From Roseibium aggregatum (GTDB taxonomy: Bacteria > Pseudomonadota > Alphaproteobacteria > Rhizobiales > Stappiaceae): a stretch of 64,000 nucleotides of DNA. This document shows positions 1 to 7,301 of this stretch, one piece after another. The translations under genes and the position numbers were made by a program. Under the pieces are notes generated by a model that saw only the letters and a program-made list of their open reading frames with translations, did not search any database and was not told where the DNA came from. The stretch covers positions 124,001 to 188,000 of the forward strand of contig NZ_JAEKJZ010000004.1 of NCBI RefSeq assembly GCF_017309185.1. Direction: 5' to 3'. Every line of letters starts with the position of its first letter. The first letter of the stretch is position 1.

Positions 1-455
1 TGCGCAGCCAGATCGAGGACCTCGTCGTCAGCCGTCTCATCGATACGTTTTCTGAAAAACACCTCGACGCGCTGAACGCGCATCTCGCCAAGGAGATCGA
101 GGCGGAGAAAGGTCCGGAGCCGGTGTCCATCCGTCTGGCGACGGAGTTTCACATCCTGCTGGCCCGGCTCACGGAGAGCCCCGTTCTGATCCGCTATGTG
201 GAGGATGTCGGCTACCGCTGCGGGTTGACCCTGGCGCTTTATTCCCGGCCCCATTCGACCGACTGCGGCATTCAGGAACACAGGGAGATTATCGATGCCC
301 TGTCGAAAAAGGACGAGGCCCGCGCCCGGGAACTGATGCGCCATCACCTGGGCGCGGTCGCGGACCGGGCGCTGATCAAGCCGGAAAAGGAAGGCCAGTC
401 GCTTTATCTGGATGCCCTGGAGCCCTACGCGCGGGCTGTGCGGGAAGAGAAGTAG
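1..455 (+). CDS. GntR-family transcriptional regulator, FCD ligand-binding domain (5' end outside window)
   Basis: This is the C-terminal part of a reading frame that is open from the window edge (codons in phase with position 3) to the stop at 453-455. About 150 residues are visible and they are the all-helical FCD effector domain. The pattern EFHILLARLTESP is typical of the metal/ligand pocket, and EHREIIDALSKKDEARARELMRHHL is the usual conserved last part of the fold with its second histidine. The N-terminal winged-helix domain lies upstream of the window. FCD regulators usually repress nearby catabolic or uptake genes and are released by a small acid or its derivative. The triple palindrome at 1201-1236 is a plausible binding site, which is inference. 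A weak 6-bp hairpin (457-462 with 477-482) follows the stop. Confidence 0.85.
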   Translation, partial: RSQIEDLVVSRLIDTFSEKHLDALNAHLAKEIEAEKGPEPVSIRLATEFHILLARLTESPVLIRYVEDVGYRCGLTLALYSRPHSTDCGIQEHREIIDALSKKDEARARELMRHHLGAVADRALIKPEKEGQSLYLDALEPYARAVREEK

Positions 456-526
456 CGATGCGCAGTTTTCTCTGACCGCATCTTCAATCGTTATCGGCGG
501 GCAGATGTCCCACCACACCTTCCGAT

Positions 527-663
527 GTCATCCCGGACGCAGCGAAGCGGAGATCCGGAGCCCACTCGCAATGTCGTCTGCATAGGACGTTCAGGTGCTG
601 CCGATCCGCGTTAGCTCTGGAAACAAGTAGGCCCCGGGCCTCACGTCGTTCGCCCGGGGTGAC
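527..663. repeat. Extragenic imperfect inverted-repeat element
   Basis: The 273-bp gap between the GntR and NTF2-like genes contains a unit bounded by GTCATCCCGG (527-536) and, inverted with one mismatch, CCGGGGTGAC (654-663). Inside it the left half can fold around CCGGA/TCCGG. The right half has a perfect 8-bp stem, CCCCGGGC (632-639) with GCCCGGGG (652-659), around a 12-nt loop. The segment GACGCAGCGAAGCGGAGATCC resembles dispersed extragenic palindromes I know from Rhizobiales genomes. Only one copy is in this window, so its repetitive nature is inferred from memory of the motif. Confidence 0.5.
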
Positions 664-728
664 AGCTGGAGAAGCAAGCAGGTTGAGGTGCTTGCCAGCG
701 CAGACGACAACAGCAGGCGCAAGACGCC

Positions 729-1148
729 TCAGGCCTCGATGCCCATCCGGGTGAGAATCCGCTCGGCGCTGTCGTTCCAGACATCCATCTTGACGATCTT
801 GCCGTTCTCGACCTCGAAACGGTCGATGTAGCGGTTGCCTTCGAAAGGCGTACCGTCCGGCCATTCGCCGTAAAGCGTGCCGACCGAGTAGACCACGGTG
901 CCGCCGGCGCCCGTCGCCACGTCGAACCGGTCCATCCTCTTCTTCACCCACTTGTAGCGGGCGGCGTTGAAGCCGGTCGGTCCGGAAGGGTGGTTGAACT
1001 TGCGGCCGCCGGTGAAGGTGATCTCGACGTTTTCGGCAACGAAGGTCGCGGCCAGGTCCGGATCCGGCTTCATCGACGCGTCGAGGTAATCGCGCACGAT
1101 CCGGGCTTCCTCGGTAAGCTCAGGGGGTGTTTGGCTGTCGCTGGTCAT
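729..1148 (-). CDS. NTF2-like/SnoaL-like small protein
   Basis: This 139-residue protein begins with MTSDSQTPPELTEE. It has the alpha+beta cone pattern of the SnoaL/NTF2-like superfamily: an N-terminal helix (EEARIVRDYLDASM), then strands such as FVAENVEITFTGG, and the closing block NRYIDRFEVENGKIVKMDVWND that is typical of SnoaL-like isomerases and hydrolases. The internal ATG at 1148 was chosen over upstream in-frame starts because the upstream part is Cys-rich, unlike the family, and runs into the palindromic operator array. Its reaction cannot be read from the sequence. It sits divergently from the Liv-type importer, so both may share regulation. Members of this fold act as small-molecule isomerases, hydrolases or binding proteins. 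Confidence 0.75.
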   Translation of the reverse strand: MTSDSQTPPELTEEARIVRDYLDASMKPDPDLAATFVAENVEITFTGGRKFNHPSGPTGFNAARYKWVKKRMDRFDVATGAGGTVVYSVGTLYGEWPDGTPFEGNRYIDRFEVENGKIVKMDVWNDSAERILTRMGIEA

Positions 1149-1200
1149 TTCGGTCTCGCTGCTTGACTGTCGGCAACAGGATAGACCTGCCTCCCCACAC

Positions 1201-1236
1201 TTGCATGCAAATTTTGTATGCAAAAATTGCATGCAA
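1201..1236. promoter_or_regulatory. Triple 10-bp palindromic operator array, 13-bp period
   Basis: Three self-complementary or near self-complementary decamers occur in a row: TTGCATGCAA at 1201-1210, TTGTATGCAA at 1214-1223 and TTGCATGCAA at 1227-1236. Their centres are exactly 13 bp apart. The array lies 53-88 bp upstream of the NTF2-like start (1148) and about 150 bp upstream of the Liv binding-protein start. TTGTATNCAA-like palindromes are typical of GntR-FCD regulators, and such a regulator is encoded at the left edge. The assignment of that regulator to this site is inference. Confidence 0.65.
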
Positions 1237-1290
1237 TTTAGGCGAAATCGGATTTAATGGTCCTTCAGGATGAGGGGTTTATCCGGTAAG

Positions 1291-1315
1291 TCTATGAAAT
1301 ATATGGATTCATAGA
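1291..1315. promoter_or_regulatory. Inverted repeat upstream of the Liv-type operon
   Basis: TCTATGAA (1291-1298) is perfectly inverted as TTCATAGA (1308-1315) with a 9-bp AT-rich spacer. It lies 68 bp upstream of the binding-protein ATG and differs from the TTGYATGCAA array, so it may be the site of a second regulator or lie over the promoter. No regulator can be assigned from sequence alone. Confidence 0.4.
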
Positions 1316-1382
1316 TTCTGGCATCCCAATTGCTCAAGGATGGCGTTCGGACGTGCCGTTCGGACGACCAGAGGAGCCAGAT

Positions 1383-2570
1383 ATGAAATCCATGAGAATT
1401 CTTCCGAAGGTGACCCGCCGCGTCCTGATGTCAGGGGTTGTCGGCTTCGCGGTCGCTTCCAGCCTGCCCGCATTCGCCGCCGACACGATCAAGATCGGCC
1501 TCGTTGCCGCTCTTAGTGGGCAGTCGGCCAAGTCGGGTCAGGCGATCACCCGCGGCCTGACCATCGCTATCGACGAAATCAATGAAAAGGGCGGCGTTCT
1601 CGGCAAGCCCCTGGAACTGGTCAGCCGCGACGACGAGAGCAACCCCGGCAAGGGTCTGGTGGCCGCGCGCGAACTCGTTCAGCGTGAAGGCGTCGCCGCC
1701 CTGATCGGCGGTCTCGACACACCGGTTTCCTTCGCCATCGTGCCTTTCGCGAACCAGGCGAAAGTACCCTTCGTCGGACCCTGGGCCGCGGGCACCGGCA
1801 TCACCAAGAACGGCGCCGAGGAAAACTACATCTTCCGCGTCTCGGCCGTGGACGAATATGTTGACGAGGCGATCACCGAGTATCTGATTTCCAACTACGG
1901 CTCCAAGAAGCCGGGCATGATCCTGATCAACAATCCCTGGGGCGAGTCCAATGAAAAGGGTTTGACCAAGGCCCTTGAGAAGCGCGGCATGGAACATGCC
2001 GGCATCGAGAAGTTCGAGAGCAACGATGTCGATGTGGTGCCGCAGCTGACCCGGCTGAAGGAAAACGGCGCTGACGGTCTTTTCGTCGTGGCGAACGTCG
2101 CGCCGACCGCGCAGGTGGTCAAGTCCCTCGACCGGATGGGCTGGGACGTTCCTCTGGCCTCGCATTGGGGCCCGGCCGGTGGCCGCTTCACCGAGCTGGC
2201 CGGCAAGAGCGGCGAGAAGCTGCACTTCATCCAGACCTATCTGTTCACGGAGGGCGACGCCAAGGGCGAGGTCATGTTCGCCAAGCTTCAGGAGAAGTTT
2301 CCCGAAATCGAGACCATGGCCGACGTGACCCCGGCAACCGGTATCGCCAACGCCTATGACGCGATGCTGCTTCTGGCGGCCGCCATCGAGAAGGCCGGAT
2401 CCACCGATGGTCCCGCGATCCGTCAGGCCATGTATGACATCGAGAACATAGAAGGCCTGATCAAGACCTATACCGATCCGTTCTCGCCGGAAGATCAGGA
2501 CGCCATCGGCCCGGAAGATTATGTCTTCGCGCATTTTGTCGAAGGTCAGATCATCCCGATCGAGGACTGA
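1383..2570 (+). CDS. ABC transporter substrate-binding protein, branched-chain amino acid (LivJ/HAAT) type
   Basis: This 395-residue periplasmic receptor is expected to feed the permease and ATPase domains encoded next. The N-terminus is basic (MKSMRILPKVTRR) with a hydrophobic segment ending SLPAFAADT, a standard signal peptide cleaved near residue 33. The mature start DTIKIGLVAALSGQSAKSGQ is the hallmark of the type I periplasmic-binding HAAT family, followed by GLTIAIDEINEKGGVLGKPLELV. The ATG at 1383 is preceded by GAGGAG at 1371-1376 with ideal spacing, so it is preferred to the in-frame start at 1353. The family binds amino acids, amides, urea and many other small polar ligands. With two amidohydrolases in the operon, a nitrogen heterocycle or amide is a reasonable guess but not shown. 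Confidence 0.9.
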   Translation: MKSMRILPKVTRRVLMSGVVGFAVASSLPAFAADTIKIGLVAALSGQSAKSGQAITRGLTIAIDEINEKGGVLGKPLELVSRDDESNPGKGLVAARELVQREGVAALIGGLDTPVSFAIVPFANQAKVPFVGPWAAGTGITKNGAEENYIFRVSAVDEYVDEAITEYLISNYGSKKPGMILINNPWGESNEKGLTKALEKRGMEHAGIEKFESNDVDVVPQLTRLKENGADGLFVVANVAPTAQVVKSLDRMGWDVPLASHWGPAGGRFTELAGKSGEKLHFIQTYLFTEGDAKGEVMFAKLQEKFPEIETMADVTPATGIANAYDAMLLLAAAIEKAGSTDGPAIRQAMYDIENIEGLIKTYTDPFSPEDQDAIGPEDYVFAHFVEGQIIPIED

Positions 2571-2583
2571 TTTTTTCAACACC

Positions 2584-2609
2584 GCCTCCCGCGACGTATC
2601 GCGGGAGGC
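2584..2609 (+). terminator. Perfect 10-bp hairpin after the binding-protein gene (attenuating terminator or mRNA stabiliser)
   Basis: GCCTCCCGCG (2584-2593) pairs perfectly with CGCGGGAGGC (2600-2609) around the loop ACGTAT, followed by CTTCTTTCC. It lies 13 bp after the binding-protein stop and upstream of the permease. Such elements commonly protect the binding-protein message and lower expression of the membrane genes. The T-tract is interrupted, so read-through is expected. Confidence 0.7.
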
Positions 2610-2658
2610 CTTCTTTCCTGCCGGGCTTGAATGCCCGCTGTAATTTCCGGGATTTCCC

Positions 2659-3534
2659 ATGACCTTGATGATCGCAGCCCTGGTGACCGGGATCGGCCTT
2701 GGCAGTATGTATGGCCTGATCGCGCTCGGTTTCCAGATCACCTATTCCGTTTCCTCCACGGTCAATTTCGCGCAAGGCAGCGTCGTGATGCTGGGGGCGG
2801 TGCTCGGCTATGTGTTCACCGAACGGCTCGGGCTTAACTGGATGATCGCCTATCCGGCGGCGATCCTCGGCTGCGGTCTGTTCGGCATGTTCGTCGAGGT
2901 GCTTCTTGTGCGCCCCTTCGTGGAGCGCAACTCGGAAGCCTGGCTGATGGCAACGGTGGCCGGGGGAATCTTCCTGGACAACGCGGTCCTCTTCACTTTC
3001 GGCAACGAACCGCGCACCCTGTCGTCGCCCCTGACCCAGACAACCTGGCAATTCGCCGGAACGGGCATATACCCGCAGCAGATCCTGATCCCGCTGGCCG
3101 CCATCGGCGTCGCCTTCGCTCTTCACTTTCTGTTCCGCAAGACGCTGCAGGGACGGGCGCTTCTGGCGGTTGTCCAGAACACCCAGGCCGCGCGGCTGAT
3201 GGGGATCAACACGCGCCTGATGGTATCAGGCTCCTTTGCCATTTCCGCCATGCTCGCGGGTTGCGCGGGGCTTCTGATCGCACCGCTCTTTTCGGTCCAC
3301 TCCGACATGGGAACCCTGTTCGGCCTGAAGGCCTTCGCGGTCGCCATCCTCGGCGGCATGACCTCGGCTTCGGGCGTGATGCTGGCCGGCTTCATCTACG
3401 GAATAACGGAAGCGCTGGTCACGGCCTATCTCGGCTCGTCCTCCACCTACATTGTCGTCTTCGCCCTGCTCATCCTGGCGCTGACGCTGAAACCCGACGG
3501 CCTGTTCGGCCGGCCCGCGGTCAAGAAGGTCTGA
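2659..3534 (+). CDS. Branched-chain amino acid-type ABC transporter permease (LivH-like)
   Basis: This 291-residue integral membrane protein has about eight hydrophobic segments. The start GLGSMYGLIALGFQITYS followed by STVNFAQGSVVMLGAVLGY matches the conserved LivH opening, in which the family sequence reads roughly GLxYALxALGxxLxYxxxGxxNFAxGxxxMxGA. Late in the protein AFAVAILGGMTSASGVMLAGFIYGITEAL is the cytoplasmic EAA-type loop that contacts the ATPase. It forms the inner-membrane channel with the LivM domain of the next protein. The gene is 9 bp from the next start and so is in the same operon. Substrate specificity is set by the upstream binding protein and is unknown. Confidence 0.9.
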   Translation: MTLMIAALVTGIGLGSMYGLIALGFQITYSVSSTVNFAQGSVVMLGAVLGYVFTERLGLNWMIAYPAAILGCGLFGMFVEVLLVRPFVERNSEAWLMATVAGGIFLDNAVLFTFGNEPRTLSSPLTQTTWQFAGTGIYPQQILIPLAAIGVAFALHFLFRKTLQGRALLAVVQNTQAARLMGINTRLMVSGSFAISAMLAGCAGLLIAPLFSVHSDMGTLFGLKAFAVAILGGMTSASGVMLAGFIYGITEALVTAYLGSSSTYIVVFALLILALTLKPDGLFGRPAVKKV

Positions 3535-3543
3535 GGCAGTCGC

Positions 3544-6063
3544 ATGACGTTTTCAAGTTTCCGGGCCGGTACAGACCTGCTCCTTTTGGCGTTGACGCTG
3601 GCCGGCATGGCGGCCGTCCTTTCGACCGGTGGGTATACGCAATTCGTCATCGGCCTGGTGGCGTTGACGACAATCCTCGGTGTCGGTCTCAACGTTCTTT
3701 ACGGCCTGACCGGACTGGTTTCTCTCGGGCAGGTCGGATTTTTCGCCATCGGTGCCTATGTGGCGGGGATCGCCACGCTCGCGGGCATGAGCTTCTGGCT
3801 GGCCCTGCCGCTTGCCGGCGTTGTCGCTGGCATCGCGGGATTGCTGCTCGCCGTGCCCGCCGTCCGCATGGCCGGGCCGTTCCTGGCGATGGTGACCATC
3901 GCCTTCGCCTTCATCGTTGAGCATGGGGCGGTCGAATGGCGGTCCGTGACCGGGGGGCAGAACGGGCTGATGGGCTTTCCGATGCCGGAATTCGCTGGCT
4001 ATATGTTTTCCGAAAGGGATCTCGTTCTGTTTTCGACCGCCCTGGCCGGGGTGTCGCTCTATCTGTTCCGCCGTCTTGCCGACAGTGGCTGGGGCATGGC
4101 GATGACCGGTATCCGCGACGCGGAGATCGCCGCCACGTCGCTCGGCTACAGGCCCTTTGCCGTCAAGGCCACCGCGTTCGCCATCGCGGCCGCCATGGCG
4201 GGTCTCGCCGGGGGGCTGTTCACGCCGCTGATGATGTTCATCGCACCGAGCAATTTTCCCTTCTCGCAGTCGATCCTGTTTCTGTTCGCCATTCTGATCG
4301 GCGGAGCCGGGACGGTGCTCGGGCCGCTTGCGGGGGCGCTGGTCACGGTGCTTCTGCCAGAGTTTCTCTCCGGGCTTGCCGAATACCGCCTCTTGTTCTT
4401 CGGCGGGCTTCTGGTCGGTGTGCTGCTGCTGGCGCCGCGCGGTCTTGTCGGGACGGTGTCGAAATTTCTACCAGCCGCGCAGCGTCGGATCGATCCGTCT
4501 CGTCCGGACAAGGTCGAAGCCTTTTTGCGCAGCAACGCGGAGCGGGGACAGCTTGAGATCCGGAGCCTTGGGATTTCCTTCGGCGGCGTCCGGGCCGTGG
4601 ACGGTGTTTCGCTGGCTATCAAGGTGGGCGAGGTGACTTCCATCATCGGACCGAACGGCGCGGGCAAGACGACCGTCCTCAACATGATCAGCGGCTTCTA
4701 CCGGCCGTCCAACGGCGAGATCCTGCTGGGCGGCAAGAACCTTGCCGGCTGGTCCGCGCAGAAGGTGGCGCGTGAAGGCGTCGCGCGGACCTATCAGACG
4801 ACGAAACTCTTCGAGAACCTGACGGTCGTTGCCAACGTGGTCTCCGGACTTTCCCGGGGCAGCATGGGCAATCCCTGGTCGGACATTCAGTCGGCCGAAA
4901 ACCTGTCCCTGGCGGCCGGGTTGTTGCGCTATTGCGGCTACGAGGGTGAGCTGGAAAAACGGGCAGGCGATCTGCCACATGTGGACCGGCGCCTCGTCGA
5001 GATCGCCCGCGCGCTCGCCCTGCGTCCCGATATCCTGCTGCTCGACGAACCCGCCGCCGGGCTGATGCGGGCGGACAAGGACAGTCTGGCGGGATTGCTG
5101 CGCAAGATCGCGGATCTCGGCCTGGCGGTGGTGCTGGTTGAGCATGACATGGATCTTGTCATGGGCATCTCCGACCGTATCCAGGCGGTCGATGCCGGCA
5201 AGCCGATCGCCTATGGCACGCCTGCGGAAATCCAGTCCGACAAGACCGTGATCGAAGCCTATCTGGGTGATGGCGGGTCTTCAGCCCGGCCCCGTGAAGA
5301 GGCGCTTGAGACCGAGGAAACGCCGGTTCTGTCGACATTGAACCTGACGGCTGGATATGGAGCGGCGCCGGTCCTGAAAGAGGTGACGATGAAGGTGCGT
5401 CCGGGCGAGATGGTGGCGCTTCTGGGCGCGAACGGCGCCGGCAAATCCACTTTCCTTTCCGCCCTTGCGGGACTGCACCGTCCCGTCGACGGCAGGATCA
5501 TCCTGAAGGACGAGGCGGTTCAGGAGCTGATGCCCCACGAGCTGGTCCGGCGCGGACTGGTTCTGGTTCCGGAAGGACGCCAGGTGTTTCCGGAACTGAC
5601 GGTTCTTGAGAATATCGAGCTCGGCGCCTACAAGCGGAAGCGGGACATGACCGGCGACGAGATCGCGTCCCATCTTGACCGGTTTCCGAGACTGAAGGAT
5701 CGTCTGACCAGCCGGGCGGGTCTTCTGTCGGGCGGGGAACAGCAGATGATGGCAATCGCGCGCGGGCTGATGTCGAAACCCGATATCCTGCTTCTGGACG
5801 AGCCTTCGCTCGGCCTTGCCCCGGCCATGGTGGACGAACTTTACGCCATTCTGGGCGAGCTGCGCGACGAAGGCAAAACCATCCTGCTGGTCGATCAGAT
5901 GGCAACCATGGCGCTTTCCATCGCGGACTATGCCTATGTGCTGGAGCAGGGGCGGATCGTGGTCGAGGGATCGGCGGCCGAGCTTGCGTCCGACCCGAGA
6001 CTGACCGCCGCCTATCTGGGTGGTGCCGAAACGCCTGAACCGGCGTTGGAGGCGGGCGCATGA
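3544..6063 (+). CDS. Fused LivM permease - LivG ATPase - LivF ATPase of an ABC importer
   Basis: One uninterrupted 839-residue frame carries three subunits that are usually separate. Residues 1-300 are a LivM-type permease (LNVLYGLTGLVSLGQVGFFAIGAY; FLFAILIGGAGTVLGPLAGAL). Residues 338-575 are a LivG-type ATPase with Walker A GPNGAGKT near 369 and Walker B LLLDEPAAGL near 498. Residues 595-825 are a LivF-type ATPase with GANGAGKS near 628, LSGGEQ near 728, LLLDEPSLGLAP near 750. In the LivG half the signature motif is degenerate: LPHVDRR near 477 stands where LxYGQQR is normal. One composite ATP site may therefore be weak or inactive. The stop overlaps the next ATG (ATGA), so the hydrolases are translationally coupled to import. 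Confidence 0.9.
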   Translation: MTFSSFRAGTDLLLLALTLAGMAAVLSTGGYTQFVIGLVALTTILGVGLNVLYGLTGLVSLGQVGFFAIGAYVAGIATLAGMSFWLALPLAGVVAGIAGLLLAVPAVRMAGPFLAMVTIAFAFIVEHGAVEWRSVTGGQNGLMGFPMPEFAGYMFSERDLVLFSTALAGVSLYLFRRLADSGWGMAMTGIRDAEIAATSLGYRPFAVKATAFAIAAAMAGLAGGLFTPLMMFIAPSNFPFSQSILFLFAILIGGAGTVLGPLAGALVTVLLPEFLSGLAEYRLLFFGGLLVGVLLLAPRGLVGTVSKFLPAAQRRIDPSRPDKVEAFLRSNAERGQLEIRSLGISFGGVRAVDGVSLAIKVGEVTSIIGPNGAGKTTVLNMISGFYRPSNGEILLGGKNLAGWSAQKVAREGVARTYQTTKLFENLTVVANVVSGLSRGSMGNPWSDIQSAENLSLAAGLLRYCGYEGELEKRAGDLPHVDRRLVEIARALALRPDILLLDEPAAGLMRADKDSLAGLLRKIADLGLAVVLVEHDMDLVMGISDRIQAVDAGKPIAYGTPAEIQSDKTVIEAYLGDGGSSARPREEALETEETPVLSTLNLTAGYGAAPVLKEVTMKVRPGEMVALLGANGAGKSTFLSALAGLHRPVDGRIILKDEAVQELMPHELVRRGLVLVPEGRQVFPELTVLENIELGAYKRKRDMTGDEIASHLDRFPRLKDRLTSRAGLLSGGEQQMMAIARGLMSKPDILLLDEPSLGLAPAMVDELYAILGELRDEGKTILLVDQMATMALSIADYAYVLEQGRIVVEGSAAELASDPRLTAAYLGGAETPEPALEAGA

Positions 6064-7280
6064 GCGATCTGATCGTCCGCAATGTCCGACTGCCGGATCA
6101 TGAAACCTCCGTCGATGTGCTTGTCAGTGATGGGCTGATCGCCGCCATCGGCCCGGGGATTTCAACCGATGCCTTAGAGCTTCAAGGGCTGGGCGGACTG
6201 TTGACCCCGGGGTTCGTGGAAAGTCATATCCATCTGGACAAGGCCTGTATCCTCGACCGCTGCCACAACGAGACCGGTACGCTGGCAGGGGCCATCGCCT
6301 CGGTCGGGGCCGCGAAAAAGACGTTCACGACAGAAGACGTCTATCAGCGCGGCCGGAAGGTTCTGGAAAAGGCCATCGTCCAGGGCACCAATGCCATGCG
6401 TACCCATGTGGAGATCGATCCCGGGATCGGACTGCAGGGGTTTGACGCGGTCCTGCGCCTGAAAAAGGAGTTCGCCTGGGCGCTGGACCTGCAGATCTGC
6501 GTCTTCCCGCAGGAAGGGCTGACGAATTACCCCGGCACGTTCGAGCTGCTGGAAGAGGCCCTTGAAAAAGGCGCCGACCTGCTGGGCGGTTGCCCCTATA
6601 CCGACACGGATCCGAATGCGCAGATCCGAATCCTGTTCGAGCTTGCAAGGCGGTTTGACGCGGATCTCGATTTCCACCTGGATTTCGATCTCGACACCGG
6701 CTGGCGGCATCTGGACGAAGTCGCCCGGCAGACGATTGCCTTCGATTGGCAGGGCAGGGTCGCCATCGGTCATGTCACCAAGCTCTCGGCCTTGCCGCGC
6801 GCGGATCTCATGGAAACGGTTTTCCTGATGAGGGACGCCGGTATCGCCTTGACCGTCCTGCCGGCCACCGATCTCTTCCTCATGGGACGGGAGCACAATC
6901 ATCTCGTTCCGCGTGGCGTTGCACCGGCCCATCTCTTCCACGATCACGGCGTCTGCTGCACCATGGCGACCAACAATGTGCTCAATCCTTTCACGCCCTA
7001 TGGCGATTGTTCGCTGACGCGGATGGCGAACCTTTACGCCAATGTGCATCAGCTCAGCACCGAGGTGGACCTGGAAGCCTGTTTCGCCATGGTTACGGCG
7101 GCACCGCGCGGTCTGATCGGGCAGGCGCGCCAAATCGCGGTCGGCGAGGAGGCGACCTTCGTGGCGCTTGCCGCCGGGAGCGGCTCCCAGGCGGTGGCGG
7201 AAATCGCCCGGCCCGCCTGGGGCATGAAACGCGGCCGCTTGAGCTTTGAGTGCCCTGAGGCGAAACTCTTCGCACCTTGA
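6060..7280 (+). CDS. Amidohydrolase-superfamily deaminase/hydrolase (cytosine deaminase / AtzC-like)
   Basis: This 406-residue cytoplasmic protein has the TIM-barrel amidohydrolase layout. A short N-terminal beta domain (IVRNVRLPD) leads into GFVESHIHLDKACIL, which is the metal-binding HxH motif (H56, H58) in the exact SHIHLDK form of cytosine deaminase and N-isopropylammelide hydrolase. Further family blocks are HLDFDLD, GRVAIGHVTKL with a metal histidine, VLPATDLFLMGR, and CTMATNNVLNPFTPYGD carrying the final aspartate. The family hydrolyses C-N bonds of pyrimidine, triazine and related rings using Zn or Fe. The ATGA overlap with the importer and the adjacent second amidohydrolase suggest that both process the imported ligand. 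Deaminase and N-dealkylase functions cannot be told apart here. Confidence 0.8.
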   Translation: MSDLIVRNVRLPDHETSVDVLVSDGLIAAIGPGISTDALELQGLGGLLTPGFVESHIHLDKACILDRCHNETGTLAGAIASVGAAKKTFTTEDVYQRGRKVLEKAIVQGTNAMRTHVEIDPGIGLQGFDAVLRLKKEFAWALDLQICVFPQEGLTNYPGTFELLEEALEKGADLLGGCPYTDTDPNAQIRILFELARRFDADLDFHLDFDLDTGWRHLDEVARQTIAFDWQGRVAIGHVTKLSALPRADLMETVFLMRDAGIALTVLPATDLFLMGREHNHLVPRGVAPAHLFHDHGVCCTMATNNVLNPFTPYGDCSLTRMANLYANVHQLSTEVDLEACFAMVTAAPRGLIGQARQIAVGEEATFVALAAGSGSQAVAEIARPAWGMKRGRLSFECPEAKLFAP

Positions 7281-7301
7281 GGAGCGCGGGAAGACACGCT
7301 T

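Noticed and set aside
1431..2741. Long antisense reading frame opposite the Liv binding protein
   Set aside because: No family resemblance; mirrors the codon pattern of a strongly supported gene on the + strand.
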